Shown here: positions 35,457 through 44,537 of the stretch, one piece after another
How the letters are laid out: each line of letters starts with the position of its first letter
How positions within the stretch are numbered: position 1 is the first letter of the stretch
Assembly: GCF_005938645.2 (NCBI RefSeq)
Contig: NZ_CP042171.1
Location: 2,666,001-2,730,000 of the forward strand
Length of the DNA stretch: 64,000 nt
Source of the DNA: Pedobacter sp. KBS0701
Lineage (GTDB): Bacteria; Bacteroidota; Bacteroidia; Sphingobacteriales; Sphingobacteriaceae
Reading direction: 5' to 3'
The notes under the pieces: model-generated
Told to the model about the DNA's origin: nothing
Databases searched by the model: none
The model's input: only the letters and a program-made list of their open reading frames with translations
Translations under genes and position numbers: made by a program

Positions 35457-36026
35457 TTACCTGATGTTTTTTCTAATGCGGCTAAGTGCATTGGGTGTAA
35501 TACCCAAAATAGCGGCAAGCTGTTTTACCGGAATTTTCTGTACCAGTTCACTGCTTTTAAGAAATTGCAGATAGCGCTCTTCTGCAGTCAAAGTCTGGAA
35601 ATTTAATAATTGATCAACCATTCTGGCTGTTGTAGCTTCCCAGATCTTGCGCCCGAATTCTTCCCAACTGCTCAGATGGGCATAGAGAAAATCCATATCT
35701 TTCTTATCGATGACGATCAACTCAGTCTCCTCGATAGCCTCGATGTTAAACCGGGTAGGTTTTTGCGGATGAAGGCTGGATATTTCAGTGAAAAACTCAT
35801 CTTTTAAACAAACCCAGGTGGTGTTTTCCTGCTCGCCAGATGCATTATAAAACCGCAGTCCGCCAGATATGACGAAGTAATACTGATTGGCAATCTGTCC
35901 GCATTTTAACAAAAGCTTACCCTTTGGAACCAACTTCCGTCTGCATTTTGATTGGACCAATTGCAAATCCTGTTCATCTATAGCCACTACTCTTTTAACA
36001 AAGGTTACAAATTGATCAATTCCCAT
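35457..36026 (-). CDS. Crp/Fnr-family transcriptional regulator
   Basis: 189 residues: cyclic-nucleotide-binding-like domain (KLLLKCGQIANQYYFVISGGLRFY, then ELIVIDKKDMDFLY) and a C-terminal helix-turn-helix (IPVKQLAAILGITPNALSRIRK). It lies upstream of and reads the same way as the hydrolase and NmrA genes, which it probably controls. It is a paralogue of the regulator at 21.5 kb. Confidence 0.88.
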   Translation of the reverse strand: MGIDQFVTFVKRVVAIDEQDLQLVQSKCRRKLVPKGKLLLKCGQIANQYYFVISGGLRFYNASGEQENTTWVCLKDEFFTEISSLHPQKPTRFNIEAIEETELIVIDKKDMDFLYAHLSSWEEFGRKIWEATTARMVDQLLNFQTLTAEERYLQFLKSSELVQKIPVKQLAAILGITPNALSRIRKNIR

Positions 36027-36633
36027 TTATTTACCGGACTTCAGAAAATCAAAAGAAGCCGCACAAATTTAGTTAAACAAAAACAGTAGTAGTTGATTTC
36101 AAAGAGAAATTCTCCCCGGATGTGTATTTATGTGAAAGTATTCTTCCCCAATTTTGGTATTTTTATGATAATATGGACAAACCAATTCTATTAATACTTT
36201 CTCGCCAATTTGCTAATATACAGGCCGGCAAAACTTTACAAAAATTTGATTTCCAAACAGATGAGCTCAATTTACGCTGGTTTCTCTACTAGTTGCGCTT
36301 TTAAAAATCAAATCATACTCATAATTTATCTCCAATCCTCAATGTTAAAGCCCAAGTTATAAACAAAATACACAACAGGCATAGATCGGCATGTACCACA
36401 TCAGTTTCCCAAAGTGTATTTTGAATAAGGTAGATTTGACCCTCATCACTAAGCGTTTTTGGCTTTTTCATCCGCCCAGCCAGGCTTGCCTAATGTTTTG
36501 AGCAGTTACCTCTGATGCGCTCATATTCATTGATAAAACAAATATCGTATTAATACCCAGTACCGGGTATTTCAGTTCATCAATGTTTTAATAAAATTAG
36601 AGGAACAAATCAAAAATTACCTTAAACTAAAAT
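36027..36633. other. Intergenic region, no gene recognised
   Basis: About 600 bases between divergent genes. No coding pattern or RNA seen. It must hold the promoters of the Crp/Fnr regulator and of the secreted protein at 36634. Confidence 0.4.
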
Positions 36634-37122
36634 GTGATGAAAATTTTTGCAATTAAAACAGTTTTTCTTGCCGCTTTTATATGTTCAACTGGTATTAACA
36701 AAACCACTGATCACTTAGTTTTTAAAAGCGACAAAGGAGCACACTCAAACAGCATTAATGAAAAACATGAACCTGAAACCCAGACTTTTTATGGCAGCGC
36801 CGTAACAACGAATAACTGGCATAATGTAACCGGTATTGAAGGTCCGAGAGATGAAAGTAAATTGCGGGTTTTTGCTGGTGCAGTCTGTGAAAAATATACG
36901 CTTAGCGTCTCCGCCCCTAAAGGCTGGCATTTTATGAAAGATGCCGTACCCAGGGTAAATTGTGTAAAAAATGACCAGGGCGCATTTGAATGGAACAGAT
37001 TTGACGTTGCTAAGGACAGGGTCTATCAGAATTCGAGGACGTCAAATTATATTGAATATTCGGTTTGGGCGGGATCAAGGTCGATTGAAATAAATCTGGC
37101 CTGTGAGGCAGTTAAAGACTAA
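36634..37122 (+). CDS. Secreted hypothetical protein
   Basis: 162 residues with a signal-like N-terminus (FAIKTVFLAAFICSTG). The mature part is hydrophilic with several aromatic residues and three Cys (VCEKY, VNCVK, LACEAV), so one disulfide is possible. I do not recognise the family. It stands alone and is followed by a strong hairpin terminator. The start could be the first or the second Met of MMK. Confidence 0.6.
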   Translation: MMKIFAIKTVFLAAFICSTGINKTTDHLVFKSDKGAHSNSINEKHEPETQTFYGSAVTTNNWHNVTGIEGPRDESKLRVFAGAVCEKYTLSVSAPKGWHFMKDAVPRVNCVKNDQGAFEWNRFDVAKDRVYQNSRTSNYIEYSVWAGSRSIEINLACEAVKD

Positions 37123-37153
37123 CTGCAACTATCAATCTAAGCCTTATCGCCTG

Positions 37154-37187
37154 AACGTAAAGCTTTTCTATCGACAAGCTTTACGTT
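37154..37187 (+). terminator. Hairpin behind the secreted protein gene
   Basis: Twelve-base perfect stem AACGTAAAGCTT / AAGCTTTACGTT with a ten-base loop, 32 bases after the stop codon. There is no long T-run, so it may be a weak or factor-assisted terminator. Confidence 0.55.
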
Positions 37188-37550
37188 ATAACCCTGTAGA
37201 GCCAAACAATCCAGGTACCATAGTAAAAAGTTACTTACCCGGTTTGCCAGCAAAAAGCTTGTTGAATGGTTATTCAATACTTTACAGCCAGGCTGCGAAG
37301 AAAATATTTTTGTTCTGGCAGGCTGGATTTTCAAAGGCGGCCGGCAAGAGGATAATAATCCATGGAAAACATACATTGTGAGAAAGAGATTTCGCATCCG
37401 GATCAAGCTTCTTTTCAAAATCGATCACCTCAGAAATTTTGCACTGTTTTGTACAAACACTTTCCCGAGCAAAGCCTGCCCTACTACAAGAAAAGATTTT
37501 GAACGCTAATATTATTATTATTCTCATGGTATATAGCTACAGTGTGGATT

Positions 37551-37974
37551 CTAAAAAATGCGGTTTATGTCATTTCCAGAATGAAATGATGCTGAAAGCT
37601 TCATGATGGTAACCTGAAAATTATTCTTTTGGCTTAGAAATATATACCTTATTCTATGAGTTGGGACTCTGGTAACATAGGGCAAAGCTATATAATGATT
37701 AGAAATTGCGTTATACATTAACACATCAACCTGTTTGTTGGAAAGCACTTTATCGGGACAGATTAACCCGCCAAGGCTATCAATTTTAGCCAGATTAGTT
37801 AAATCTCCTTTGGTGCTACTTGCACCACATTTTGGTAAAGCAGGTTAAGAGACTATTGTAACGATCAATTAAAGCTTTATCAAAGGAGATAGATTTAACG
37901 TTATGGCCTGATTTTTCGAAGTTCCTTACATCCCATTCATATTCAATGTTATTGGTAACAGAAACCAGGCTCAT
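37551..37974 (-). pseudogene. Decayed gene of unknown family (one frameshift)
   Basis: On the minus strand an ATG at 37974 opens SLVSVTNNIEYEWDVRNFEK and continues to about 37849; one base shift then gives DLTNLAKIDSLGGLICPDKVL and runs on to the stop at 37551. The two pieces have even, protein-like composition, so they read as one gene of about 140 codons broken once. Downstream a short frame starting MRIIIILAFKIFSC (about 37282-37527) may be another remnant with a signal peptide. No family recognised. Confidence 0.35.
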
Positions 37975-38198
37975 GCATGAGCTTGTTCGCTGCCTTAAGG
38001 AATGCGCCTGCTGTGTTTCAGCAGGTATTAGATCATTTTTTTTCGGGTGAAAATAAAACCTTCAAGAGACCTTCAAGACCCGGCACCAAAGAAAAATGGA
38101 AAATAAAAAGCATACTATTAAAAATTAAACGCCTGGACAAAAACTCAAAACCATTCGGCTCAAAAGATTGTACTAGCTATAAGTTTTAAGTAATCAAT

Positions 38199-38639
38199 AT
38201 GAAAAAACAGAATTTCTTCGAACGCATTTCCACTCAGATAACCTGCTGGACAGGAAGCTCCTGGGCCTTTACCCTCGCATTTGTAACCATTATTTTATGG
38301 GGCGTAAGTGGCCCCATATTCCATTTCTCGGATACCTGGCAACTGGTAATCAATACCGGAACAACAATTGTGACCTTCCTGATGGTCTTCCTGATCCAGA
38401 AAACCCAGAACAAAGATTCGAAAGCCATGCAGTTAAAACTCAATGAACTGCTGGCTGCCAGCCGCCATGCCAGCAACCGGATGGTAGATATAGAGGATCT
38501 TACCGAGTCAGAACTGGACACGATCAGACGATACTACCAAAAACTTTCAGATGTAGCTGAGCAGGATGATGACATCCATAAATCCCATTCCATCGATTCA
38601 GCCGAGAAACTTGCCGAGAAAAAAAAACAGGCACCTTAA
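38199..38639 (+). CDS. Low-affinity iron permease-like membrane protein
   Basis: 146 residues of the family annotated as low-affinity iron permease. Two membrane helices (about 20-40 and 48-66) carry GSSWAFTLAFVTIILWGVSGP and TIVTFLMVFLIQKTQNKDSKAMQLKLNELL, the second being the family signature. The C-terminal part is a charged helix ending in a Lys-rich tail. Iron transport by the bacterial members has not been shown in general; they are often in stress clusters, as here next to DUF2252. Confidence 0.88.
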   Translation: MKKQNFFERISTQITCWTGSSWAFTLAFVTIILWGVSGPIFHFSDTWQLVINTGTTIVTFLMVFLIQKTQNKDSKAMQLKLNELLAASRHASNRMVDIEDLTESELDTIRRYYQKLSDVAEQDDDIHKSHSIDSAEKLAEKKKQAP

Positions 38640-38695
38640 ATCCCAAGTCAAAATAAAATCATTTAATGGGCTAATTTCTTTCAATCAATCAACCT

Positions 38696-39928
38696 ATGTC
38701 AGCACGTTCCGATAAAATAAAAGCATTCAACAAAAATCGATTGCCATCAATAGTCAAGCTTAAATACAGTGCAATGTTGGAAAATGCATTCAGGTTCTAC
38801 CGCGGCACCTGCCACCTTTTCTACGAAAGGATAGCCTCCCTTAAAACAATGCCTAAATCCCCGATCGGATGGATCAGCGGCGACCTGCACCTGGAAAATT
38901 TTGGCAGTTATAAAGGTAATAACAAACTGGTATACTTTGATCTCAACGATTTCGATGAGGCTGTAAAAGCACCGGTGCTCTGGGAAGTTGTGCGTTTGGT
39001 AACCAGTATCTTTATCGCTTTCCAGACCCTTGAGATTGATGGGGAGCAGGCAATGAACATGGCTGCACTATTCCTGAAAAGTTATGGTACCACCCTGGTC
39101 GGTGGAAAAGCCATGGACCTGGATCCGAGGACATCTAAAGGCATCACCGGCGATTTTTTAAGACGTGCGGAAAGAAGTTCTACAAACGATCTTTTACAGA
39201 AAAGAACATTAAAAAAAGGGAGAAAGCTGCAGCTTGACACAAGCGATGAACGGCACTTTAAACTGAAAAAAGAATTGAAAGTCCAACTGATCAGCCACAT
39301 GGAAAAATGGCTATCAAATAACAGCGACAGCCCATATAATTACCGTGTTAAAGATGTGGTGTACCGTCTTGCCGGCACGGGAAGCCTTGGGCAGAAACGT
39401 TACCTGTTCCTGCTTAAAAGTATGCGTAAAAAAGACCGCTACCTGCTCATCGATATGAAACAGGCCTATCCATCCTCCATATCGCCCTATTTTGATATTC
39501 CCCAGCCCAAATGGGAAAATGAGGCGCAGCGGATTGTTTCGGCACAAAAACGCATGCAGCATGTTTCAGCATCCCTGCTATCTACCGCGACATTCAAAGG
39601 CGAAGATTATGTGATTCAGGAATTGCAGCCTGTAAAAGATACCCTCAAGTTTAAACTTATAAAAGAAGAATACCGTAAACTTTACCAGGTGATCGACGAC
39701 ATGGGCATGCTTACTGCATCCTCACAACTCAGGAGCTCGGGAATGGATGGTTCTGCCACAAAAGATGAGTTGAAAGCTTTTGCCATCAAAACAGGATGGC
39801 AGAAACAAATCCTGAACATAGCCACCGAACAAGCCGCCCTGGTATGCGCAGACTATGGCGCTTTTCAGCAGGATTATAGAAACGGCGCTTATGAAAACCA
39901 GAAGAAAATGGAACCGGTACTGGATTAA
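38696..39928 (+). CDS. DUF2252 family protein (kinase-like fold)
   Basis: 410 residues. DUF2252 proteins have an aminoglycoside-phosphotransferase-like kinase fold. Visible conserved blocks: FRFYRGTCHLFYERI, GWISGDLHLENFGSYKGNNKLVYFDLNDFDEA (catalytic-loop-like GDLHLENFG and the metal-binding Asp), and KRYLFLLKS. Substrate and role are unknown. It lies 56 bases behind the iron-permease-like gene and is probably co-transcribed. Confidence 0.88.
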   Translation: MSARSDKIKAFNKNRLPSIVKLKYSAMLENAFRFYRGTCHLFYERIASLKTMPKSPIGWISGDLHLENFGSYKGNNKLVYFDLNDFDEAVKAPVLWEVVRLVTSIFIAFQTLEIDGEQAMNMAALFLKSYGTTLVGGKAMDLDPRTSKGITGDFLRRAERSSTNDLLQKRTLKKGRKLQLDTSDERHFKLKKELKVQLISHMEKWLSNNSDSPYNYRVKDVVYRLAGTGSLGQKRYLFLLKSMRKKDRYLLIDMKQAYPSSISPYFDIPQPKWENEAQRIVSAQKRMQHVSASLLSTATFKGEDYVIQELQPVKDTLKFKLIKEEYRKLYQVIDDMGMLTASSQLRSSGMDGSATKDELKAFAIKTGWQKQILNIATEQAALVCADYGAFQQDYRNGAYENQKKMEPVLD

Positions 39929-40005
39929 TTGTGTTGCAATCCACTTTTTCAAATTATTTTATGATGCCCCGAACTATCCTTGCTGAAGAGAAAAGACCAG
40001 AATTT

Positions 40006-40155
40006 ATGAAAACGGAGAATTTATATATCAAAAACCTAAAAAACTTTATCAGTGGCGAGAAGTTATACATGCAATATGACGAAAAACGGGAATGGGTAAT
40101 AATTTTAAATCAAGGAATAATTATCCGGAAGGAATCCAGTTCGGTTTACCACTAA
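40006..40155 (+). CDS. Small hypothetical protein
   Basis: 49 residues from the ATG at 40006 (frame open from a TTG at 39931). The composition is protein-like (KNLKNFISGEKLYMQYDEKREW), ending with a basic RKESSSVYH. It follows DUF2252 on the same strand. No family is recognised and it may not be expressed. Confidence 0.3.
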   Translation: MKTENLYIKNLKNFISGEKLYMQYDEKREWVIILNQGIIIRKESSSVYH

Positions 40156-40176
40156 AGGGAAACAGCAGGGAATGAA

Positions 40177-40230
40177 AATAAGAAAGCGGGAAAAACCAAA
40201 GGCTCTTCCCGCTCATCTAAATTAACGCTC
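40177..40230. repeat. 54-base repeat with hairpin, copy 1
   Basis: Nearly identical to 41946-41997. Contains GCGGGAA/TTCCCGC arms. This copy is non-coding and lies between a rightward gene end and the leftward LLM gene, so it can act as a terminator there. Confidence 0.6.
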
Positions 40231-40287
40231 TCGGAATATAAACGCCATCGCCGGCAATTTGTTTTGTGCGATTTAAAAAAAACCAAA

Positions 40288-41313
40288 CTAGTCTCTCCAT
40301 CCAAGTCCCGGTGCAACGTGCTCCAGAATGGCAGACAGCAGATGGATATTGTAATCCACGCCCAAGGTATTTGGAATGGTCAGTAGTACCGTATCCGCTT
40401 CCTGTATTGCCTCGTCGGCAGCCAGTTCCTTTATCAGCTGATCGGGTTCAGCGGCATATCCCCGACCGAAGACCGCCCTTTGGGTTGGCTCGATATAGCC
40501 AAAACTATCTGTCCCTTTCCCCTGCTGCCCGAAATAATACCTGTCCTGATCGTTCATCAGCGCAAATATTGAACGGCTGACAGAAACCCTTGGCTCACGA
40601 TCATGTCCCGCTTTTTTCCAGGCTTCCCTGTACAGCCTGATCTGCTCGGCCTGCTGGATACTGAAGGGCTTGCCATTTTCATCAAACTTTAAAGTAGAAC
40701 TCTGCAGGTACATTCCGTTCTCTGCCGCCCAAACCGCAGTCGCATTGGAAGCGGCTCCCCACCAGATGCGCTCTCGCAGGCCCTCGGAATAGGGCTCCAG
40801 CCTTAACAGTCCGGGCGGATTGGGAAACATTGGATTTGGATTAGGCCTTGCAAAACCTTCGCCTTTCAGTCTTTCCAGAAATTCCAAAGCCTTTTGCCTT
40901 CCCATATCAGCATCGTTCTCCCCATCCTTTGGTGCAAAACCGAAATACCGCCAGCCTTCGATTACCTGCTCGGGCGAACCCCTGCTGATGCCCAGCTGTA
41001 ATCTCCCACCAGAGATGAGGTCGGCTGCACCAGCATCCTCCACCATATATAAAGGGTTTTCATAGCGCATATCAATAACGCCCGTTCCGATTTCGATCTT
41101 TGAAGTCTTTGCACCAATTGCCGAAAGCAGCGGAAAGGGTGATGCCAATTGCCTTGCAAAATGGTGTACCCTGAAATACGCTCCGTCAAGGCCGATCTCT
41201 TCGGCTGCAACAGCAAGATCGATGGATTGCAGCAAAGTATCACTAGCGGTACGCGCCTGATACGAGGGATGTTCCGACCAATGCCCGAACGATAAAAATC
41301 CGATTTTCTTCAT
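40288..41313 (-). CDS. LLM-class flavin-dependent oxidoreductase
   Basis: 341 residues from the ATG at 41313, which starts the first beta strand (MKKIGFLSFGHW); the longer frame adds 15 residues of poor character. Luciferase-like TIM barrel: GLDGAYFRVHHFARQLASP, KTSKIEIGTGVIDMRYENP, EDAGAADLISGGRLQLGISRG and QALEFLERL are all family blocks. These enzymes oxidise organic substrates with reduced flavin and O2. The substrate is unknown. It is flanked by two copies of a 54-base repeat. Confidence 0.9.
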   Translation of the reverse strand: MKKIGFLSFGHWSEHPSYQARTASDTLLQSIDLAVAAEEIGLDGAYFRVHHFARQLASPFPLLSAIGAKTSKIEIGTGVIDMRYENPLYMVEDAGAADLISGGRLQLGISRGSPEQVIEGWRYFGFAPKDGENDADMGRQKALEFLERLKGEGFARPNPNPMFPNPPGLLRLEPYSEGLRERIWWGAASNATAVWAAENGMYLQSSTLKFDENGKPFSIQQAEQIRLYREAWKKAGHDREPRVSVSRSIFALMNDQDRYYFGQQGKGTDSFGYIEPTQRAVFGRGYAAEPDQLIKELAADEAIQEADTVLLTIPNTLGVDYNIHLLSAILEHVAPGLGWRD

Positions 41314-41432
41314 TTCAATATTGCTAAATCCAAAGTTACCATTACTCCTATGGCGCAAAGGTCATCGTGTAGTCATAACCTTTAACCCCCTTTAGCAAAC
41401 AATAGCACTGGCTAATTGTTCCAGAATCAGTT

Positions 41433-41987
41433 ATGTCAAGAAGAAAACAGGTACGGTCAAAAGAGCAGTTTGCTGCTGCGCTCGAACTGGAAAGAGCAGG
41501 CGATAATGCTGCCGCATTAAAACTCTACCGGAAATCTGCAATAACAGATCCTGCCAATTCCCACGCGTGGAACAGGCAGATGGTGCTTTTGCGCAAAACG
41601 AAATCAAAAGAAGATGAGGTCAGGCTCATTAAACTGGCCATAGCCAAATACCGGAAATCGCACGAAACCAAACAACAAGATTGGCTGAAAGAAAACCAGG
41701 CCAAGGCAGACAGCACCCGGGAACTGGCCCATGTACTCGGTCTTTTAGAACCAACAGGCCTTCCAAAAAGCAACGACACCATCATCGGGAAATGGCAGAC
41801 CAGGCTGTACCTGCTTGAATACCGCATCAAAAATTCACGGAAGAAGAAAATCTCGTTAAAAAAGCCTGTAAGCAAATCGCTAAAAAGTGCAGCTCCTGCA
41901 CCTAAAAAGCTTAAGCAAAAGGCCGCTACTAAACCCAGGCTAGCAAATAAGAAAGCGGGAAAAACCAAAGGTCCTTCCCGCTTATAA
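41433..41987 (+). CDS. Hypothetical protein with TPR-like helix pair and basic tail
   Basis: 184 residues. The first 60 look like one or two TPR units (FAAALELERAGDNAAALKLYRKS, then PANSHAWNRQMVLLRK). The rest is helical and ends in a Lys/Ala/Pro-rich basic tail of about 45 residues, as in proteins that bind nucleic acid or acidic partners. The last 14 codons overlap the second copy of the 54-base repeat, which also forms a hairpin. No named family. Confidence 0.65.
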   Translation: MSRRKQVRSKEQFAAALELERAGDNAAALKLYRKSAITDPANSHAWNRQMVLLRKTKSKEDEVRLIKLAIAKYRKSHETKQQDWLKENQAKADSTRELAHVLGLLEPTGLPKSNDTIIGKWQTRLYLLEYRIKNSRKKKISLKKPVSKSLKSAAPAPKKLKQKAATKPRLANKKAGKTKGPSRL

Positions 41988-41997
41988 ATTAACGCTC
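41946..41997 (+). repeat. 54-base repeat with hairpin, copy 2 (overlaps gene end)
   Basis: Copy of 40177-40230. Here the first part codes for the Lys-Gly tail of the preceding gene and the GCGGGAA/TTCCCGC arms lie across the stop codon, so it doubles as its terminator. Confidence 0.6.
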
Positions 41998-42046
41998 ACA
42001 AATACTTTAACGCATAGCTATTTCATCCCCGCAAAAAAAACGAAAA

Positions 42047-42505
42047 CTACTTGTCCGAATATTTCTGTTCCAGAACCTCGATCTCCTTTAAGGCTTCGGC
42101 AATACCGTTGCGCTGGGTGGTCAATAAATTTAAATGGTCAGAATGGAGTTCATTGTCCTTTATGACCATGTCATACTTTTCGAGTGCTGCTTTTTCACCA
42201 GTCACGACTGCACTTAACAAAGCGGTCTCGCTTTTATCGGTCAGCGCTTCCTTGATATCGAGCCAGGTTCTATGGATCGCTCCCAGTATTCCACCCTCTT
42301 GGTTATCCGAATTCCCGCCATGTTTTTCCAGATGTGCCTTCAGCTCGTTTTCATACAAGGCACGTTCTGCAACATATTTCAAAAATACTGCCTTTAGCTC
42401 CACATTATCAGTGGATTCTGCTGCTGAACTGTATCCTTCTTTTCCATCGTTGATGATGGATACCAGACCCTTTAGGTCCGAAATGATCTCTTGATTATTT
42501 TCCAT
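42047..42505 (-). CDS. DUF2383 / PA2169-type four-helix-bundle protein
   Basis: 152 residues from the ATG at 42505 (the upstream frame adds an unlikely hydrophobic piece). All-helical, ferritin-like bundle with the family opening ISDLKGLVSIINDGKEGYSSAAEST and a conserved WLDIKEAL. PA2169-family proteins are stress-induced; no enzymatic role is established. The gene diverges from DUF4385. Confidence 0.85.
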   Translation of the reverse strand: MENNQEIISDLKGLVSIINDGKEGYSSAAESTDNVELKAVFLKYVAERALYENELKAHLEKHGGNSDNQEGGILGAIHRTWLDIKEALTDKSETALLSAVVTGEKAALEKYDMVIKDNELHSDHLNLLTTQRNGIAEALKEIEVLEQKYSDK

Positions 42506-42606
42506 GATAAATGATTTTTCTAACAAACAGCAACTTACCGTATAAGGTTTTAGCAAAATCACACAAGCAATAAAAACATAACACTAAGCCGACATGTTGC
42601 TTAGTT

Positions 42607-43095
42607 ATGTCAGCAGAAAGAAAACCATCCTACCTTGATTTTGATAGCGAAAAATACCCGTGGAAGCAGGACATCGATTATAAAGACAACCCCGAAAAAT
42701 ACAGGGTTGGCAAGGGTGAACAGGGCGTTCTGATCTGCGAGCCCTATAAATCTGAGATCGGCCAATTCTGGAGGTTCAGGACCCCAGAGCTTGCAAAAGA
42801 AAGCAGTGAAAAGATATTTGAAATATTTAGTAATTACATCCGGTCAAATGATTTTGTGGGGGCAGACATGGCAAGAAAATACCTGCAGATGGGATACACC
42901 CGCGCCAGGCGGTATGCCAATTACAAAGGCGGAAAAAAATACGACAAGGAAAAAGATTATAAGGCACTGGAACGCGGCACCGGATCGGCAGAAAAAGCAC
43001 AATCGGCTGAAATTTTCTACTCCGCCTACAGACTGGCAGAGGCACACCCGATCTATAAATCGCTGAAAGCAAACTGGAAAAAACGGCTGGGATAA
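42607..43095 (+). CDS. DUF4385 family protein
   Basis: 162 residues. The whole chain fits DUF4385: SYLDFDSEKYPWKQDIDYKDNPEKYRVGKGEQGVL, then IGQFWRFRTPELA, DFVGADMARKYLQMGYTRARRYANYKGG and FYSAYRLAE. Function unknown; often located with DNA-repair or stress genes. It has its own promoter in the divergent space with the DUF2383 gene. Confidence 0.9.
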   Translation: MSAERKPSYLDFDSEKYPWKQDIDYKDNPEKYRVGKGEQGVLICEPYKSEIGQFWRFRTPELAKESSEKIFEIFSNYIRSNDFVGADMARKYLQMGYTRARRYANYKGGKKYDKEKDYKALERGTGSAEKAQSAEIFYSAYRLAEAHPIYKSLKANWKKRLG

Positions 43096-43208
43096 CAAAG
43101 CTCCCTAACAGGGTATAAACCAACAAAAAACTCAAAGCATTTGTCCTACAAACCCGCACTAAAAGTCCCTGATACAACAGCCTTTACCAGGTAAATGCAA
43201 TCGTCATT

Positions 43209-43346
43209 TCAGCCGGAGGCACGATCAGCGTGGAAAGTCAGATTAGAAAACGCCCGATATTCAAGCTTCCAAAATCCTGAAGGTTCCGTTTCCTGCGGTT
43301 CGTCCACGTAACTTTTATCCAGTAACTGAACGTCAAATGCCTGCAT
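43209..43346 (-). CDS. Possible 45-residue small protein
   Basis: ATG at 43346 preceded by a purine-rich AAGGAAGAAAGAG that could serve as ribosome binding site. The product starts MQAFDVQLLDKSYVDEPQET and has an even composition with FWKLEYRAFSN. It lies just downstream of the Fpg-like gene on the same strand. No homologue is recognised; treat as tentative. Confidence 0.35.
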   Translation of the reverse strand: MQAFDVQLLDKSYVDEPQETEPSGFWKLEYRAFSNLTFHADRASG

Positions 43347-43389
43347 ATTGCTCTTTCTTCCTTAAACACAAATATTTTCCTGATTGTTT

Positions 43390-44163
43390 TCAGGAATATA
43401 ATTTCTGTTCGTCGGTATAATAACTGGTCCTTCCGCGTATTTTTTCGGACTTCACGGCCTCCCCGGACGGGGACTTCTCAACCTTTGCGCCATGCACCTT
43501 CATGAAGTCACGCAACTCGCCGCGAAGCTCATCCCCGTTCTCTTTTGCGATAGCTGCAATCGCTTCTTTCAAAACCGCCCCCAAGCTCTTAAACAATTTC
43601 TTCACGATTTTTTCAGGTATGGCCGAGCTGACTGAAAACGGGGACACCCCGGCATCACACAGGATCTCATCAGCGTATGAATTACCAATTCCTCGCATCT
43701 TTTTCTGGTCCATCAGCACCTCCTTCACCATTTTCTTGCTCTTGAAAAGCACTCCGCCAAAATAATCCTCGTCCATTTCCAGCACATCTGGTGCCTTGGC
43801 AACATCGGGATTTAAGGTAGGTGTTGCCGCACGCAACATATCTACGACCACAAATCCATCGCCTCCAGAAAAATGAAAAGCAAGGATGGTATATTTCGGA
43901 AGCTCCGAATCTCTCTTTAATGCCCCCAGTTCTCCCCTAAGCATGAGATGAACCTGTAAAACTTCTTTACTGAAGTGAAAGTGCAAAGTTTTTCCATAGC
44001 GCAAAACCTTCGAAAGCTTTTTACCTTCGAGTTTTGTCTTGAGCTGTGCAGCAGTCACGTTCAGCTTTTTCGCCATTTTCACTTCCAACTCCTCCAGGGT
44101 CTTTCCCCTGAACCGGCGCGAGATGATCTGCGCAAATACTTCCAAGTCAGGTAGTTCAGCCAT
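43390..44163 (-). CDS. Fpg/Nei-family DNA glycosylase with Ala2 and no zinc finger
   Basis: 257 residues from the ATG at 44163; the longer upstream frame is antisense to the DUF3606 remnant. It opens MAELPDLEVF where Fpg enzymes have MPELPEVE: the catalytic Pro is Ala, while Glu3 is kept. Helix-two-turn-helix around MRGIGNSYADEILCDAGVSP is intact. The C-terminal zinc-finger Cys residues are absent; a Cys-free beta hairpin with SEKIRGRTSYYTDEQ takes its place, as in zincless-finger members. Expected role is excision of oxidised bases, but the altered N-terminus may change chemistry. It lies 14 bases after the frameshifted DUF3606 gene. Confidence 0.88.
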   Translation of the reverse strand: MAELPDLEVFAQIISRRFRGKTLEELEVKMAKKLNVTAAQLKTKLEGKKLSKVLRYGKTLHFHFSKEVLQVHLMLRGELGALKRDSELPKYTILAFHFSGGDGFVVVDMLRAATPTLNPDVAKAPDVLEMDEDYFGGVLFKSKKMVKEVLMDQKKMRGIGNSYADEILCDAGVSPFSVSSAIPEKIVKKLFKSLGAVLKEAIAAIAKENGDELRGELRDFMKVHGAKVEKSPSGEAVKSEKIRGRTSYYTDEQKLYS

Positions 44164-44177
44164 AACAACTTTTAAGA

Positions 44178-44422
44178 TTAAACGCTCAAATATTTTTTGA
44201 TCTCCCTTACCGAACTCCCGTTCAGGACGATCGCTGCTTTCAGATCTTCTCCAGAAATCTGAAACTCCTTCGCCCAACGGACAACAGATCATCTGCATTG
44301 ATTTCTCTGTGCTCCGAGCCATCATCGAAAGGCTCCAGCGTATCCGAATCATCCTCAATTGGGTGGCATTCGATGATCGGGATATTTTCCCCGAAACCAA
44401 AATTATCCTTGTTGTCTTCCAT
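44178..44422 (-). pseudogene. DUF3606-like gene broken by a single frameshift
   Basis: From the ATG at 44422 the frame reads an acidic leader (MEDNKDNFGFGENIPI) to REINADDL near 44290. Then the sequence continues in the neighbouring frame as VVRWAKEFQISGEDLKAAI, ending REIKKYLSV at 44178. The second part is the DUF3606 pattern (WxxxFxxSxxxLxxAVxxxGxxVxxxxxYL). One missing base near 44284-44292 explains the break. A sequencing error or a true pseudogene are both possible. It sits directly upstream of the glycosylase gene. Confidence 0.65.
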
Positions 44423-44537
44423 AATCATCTATTATAAACTCTTTTGGTTGTATTTGTCAAGTCCCATAACTAGTTGATTTGCAGAAATGAAACATTGTTC
44501 AGGCTCAAAAAGTTTTAGGCCAAATGCTCAGCAAATA

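Noticed and set aside
37977..38189. 70-codon plus-strand frame before the iron-permease-like gene
   Set aside because: No start context, Lys-rich low-complexity product, and it overlaps the decayed minus-strand gene region.
42827..43177. 116-codon minus-strand frame
   Set aside because: Antisense to the well supported DUF4385 gene.
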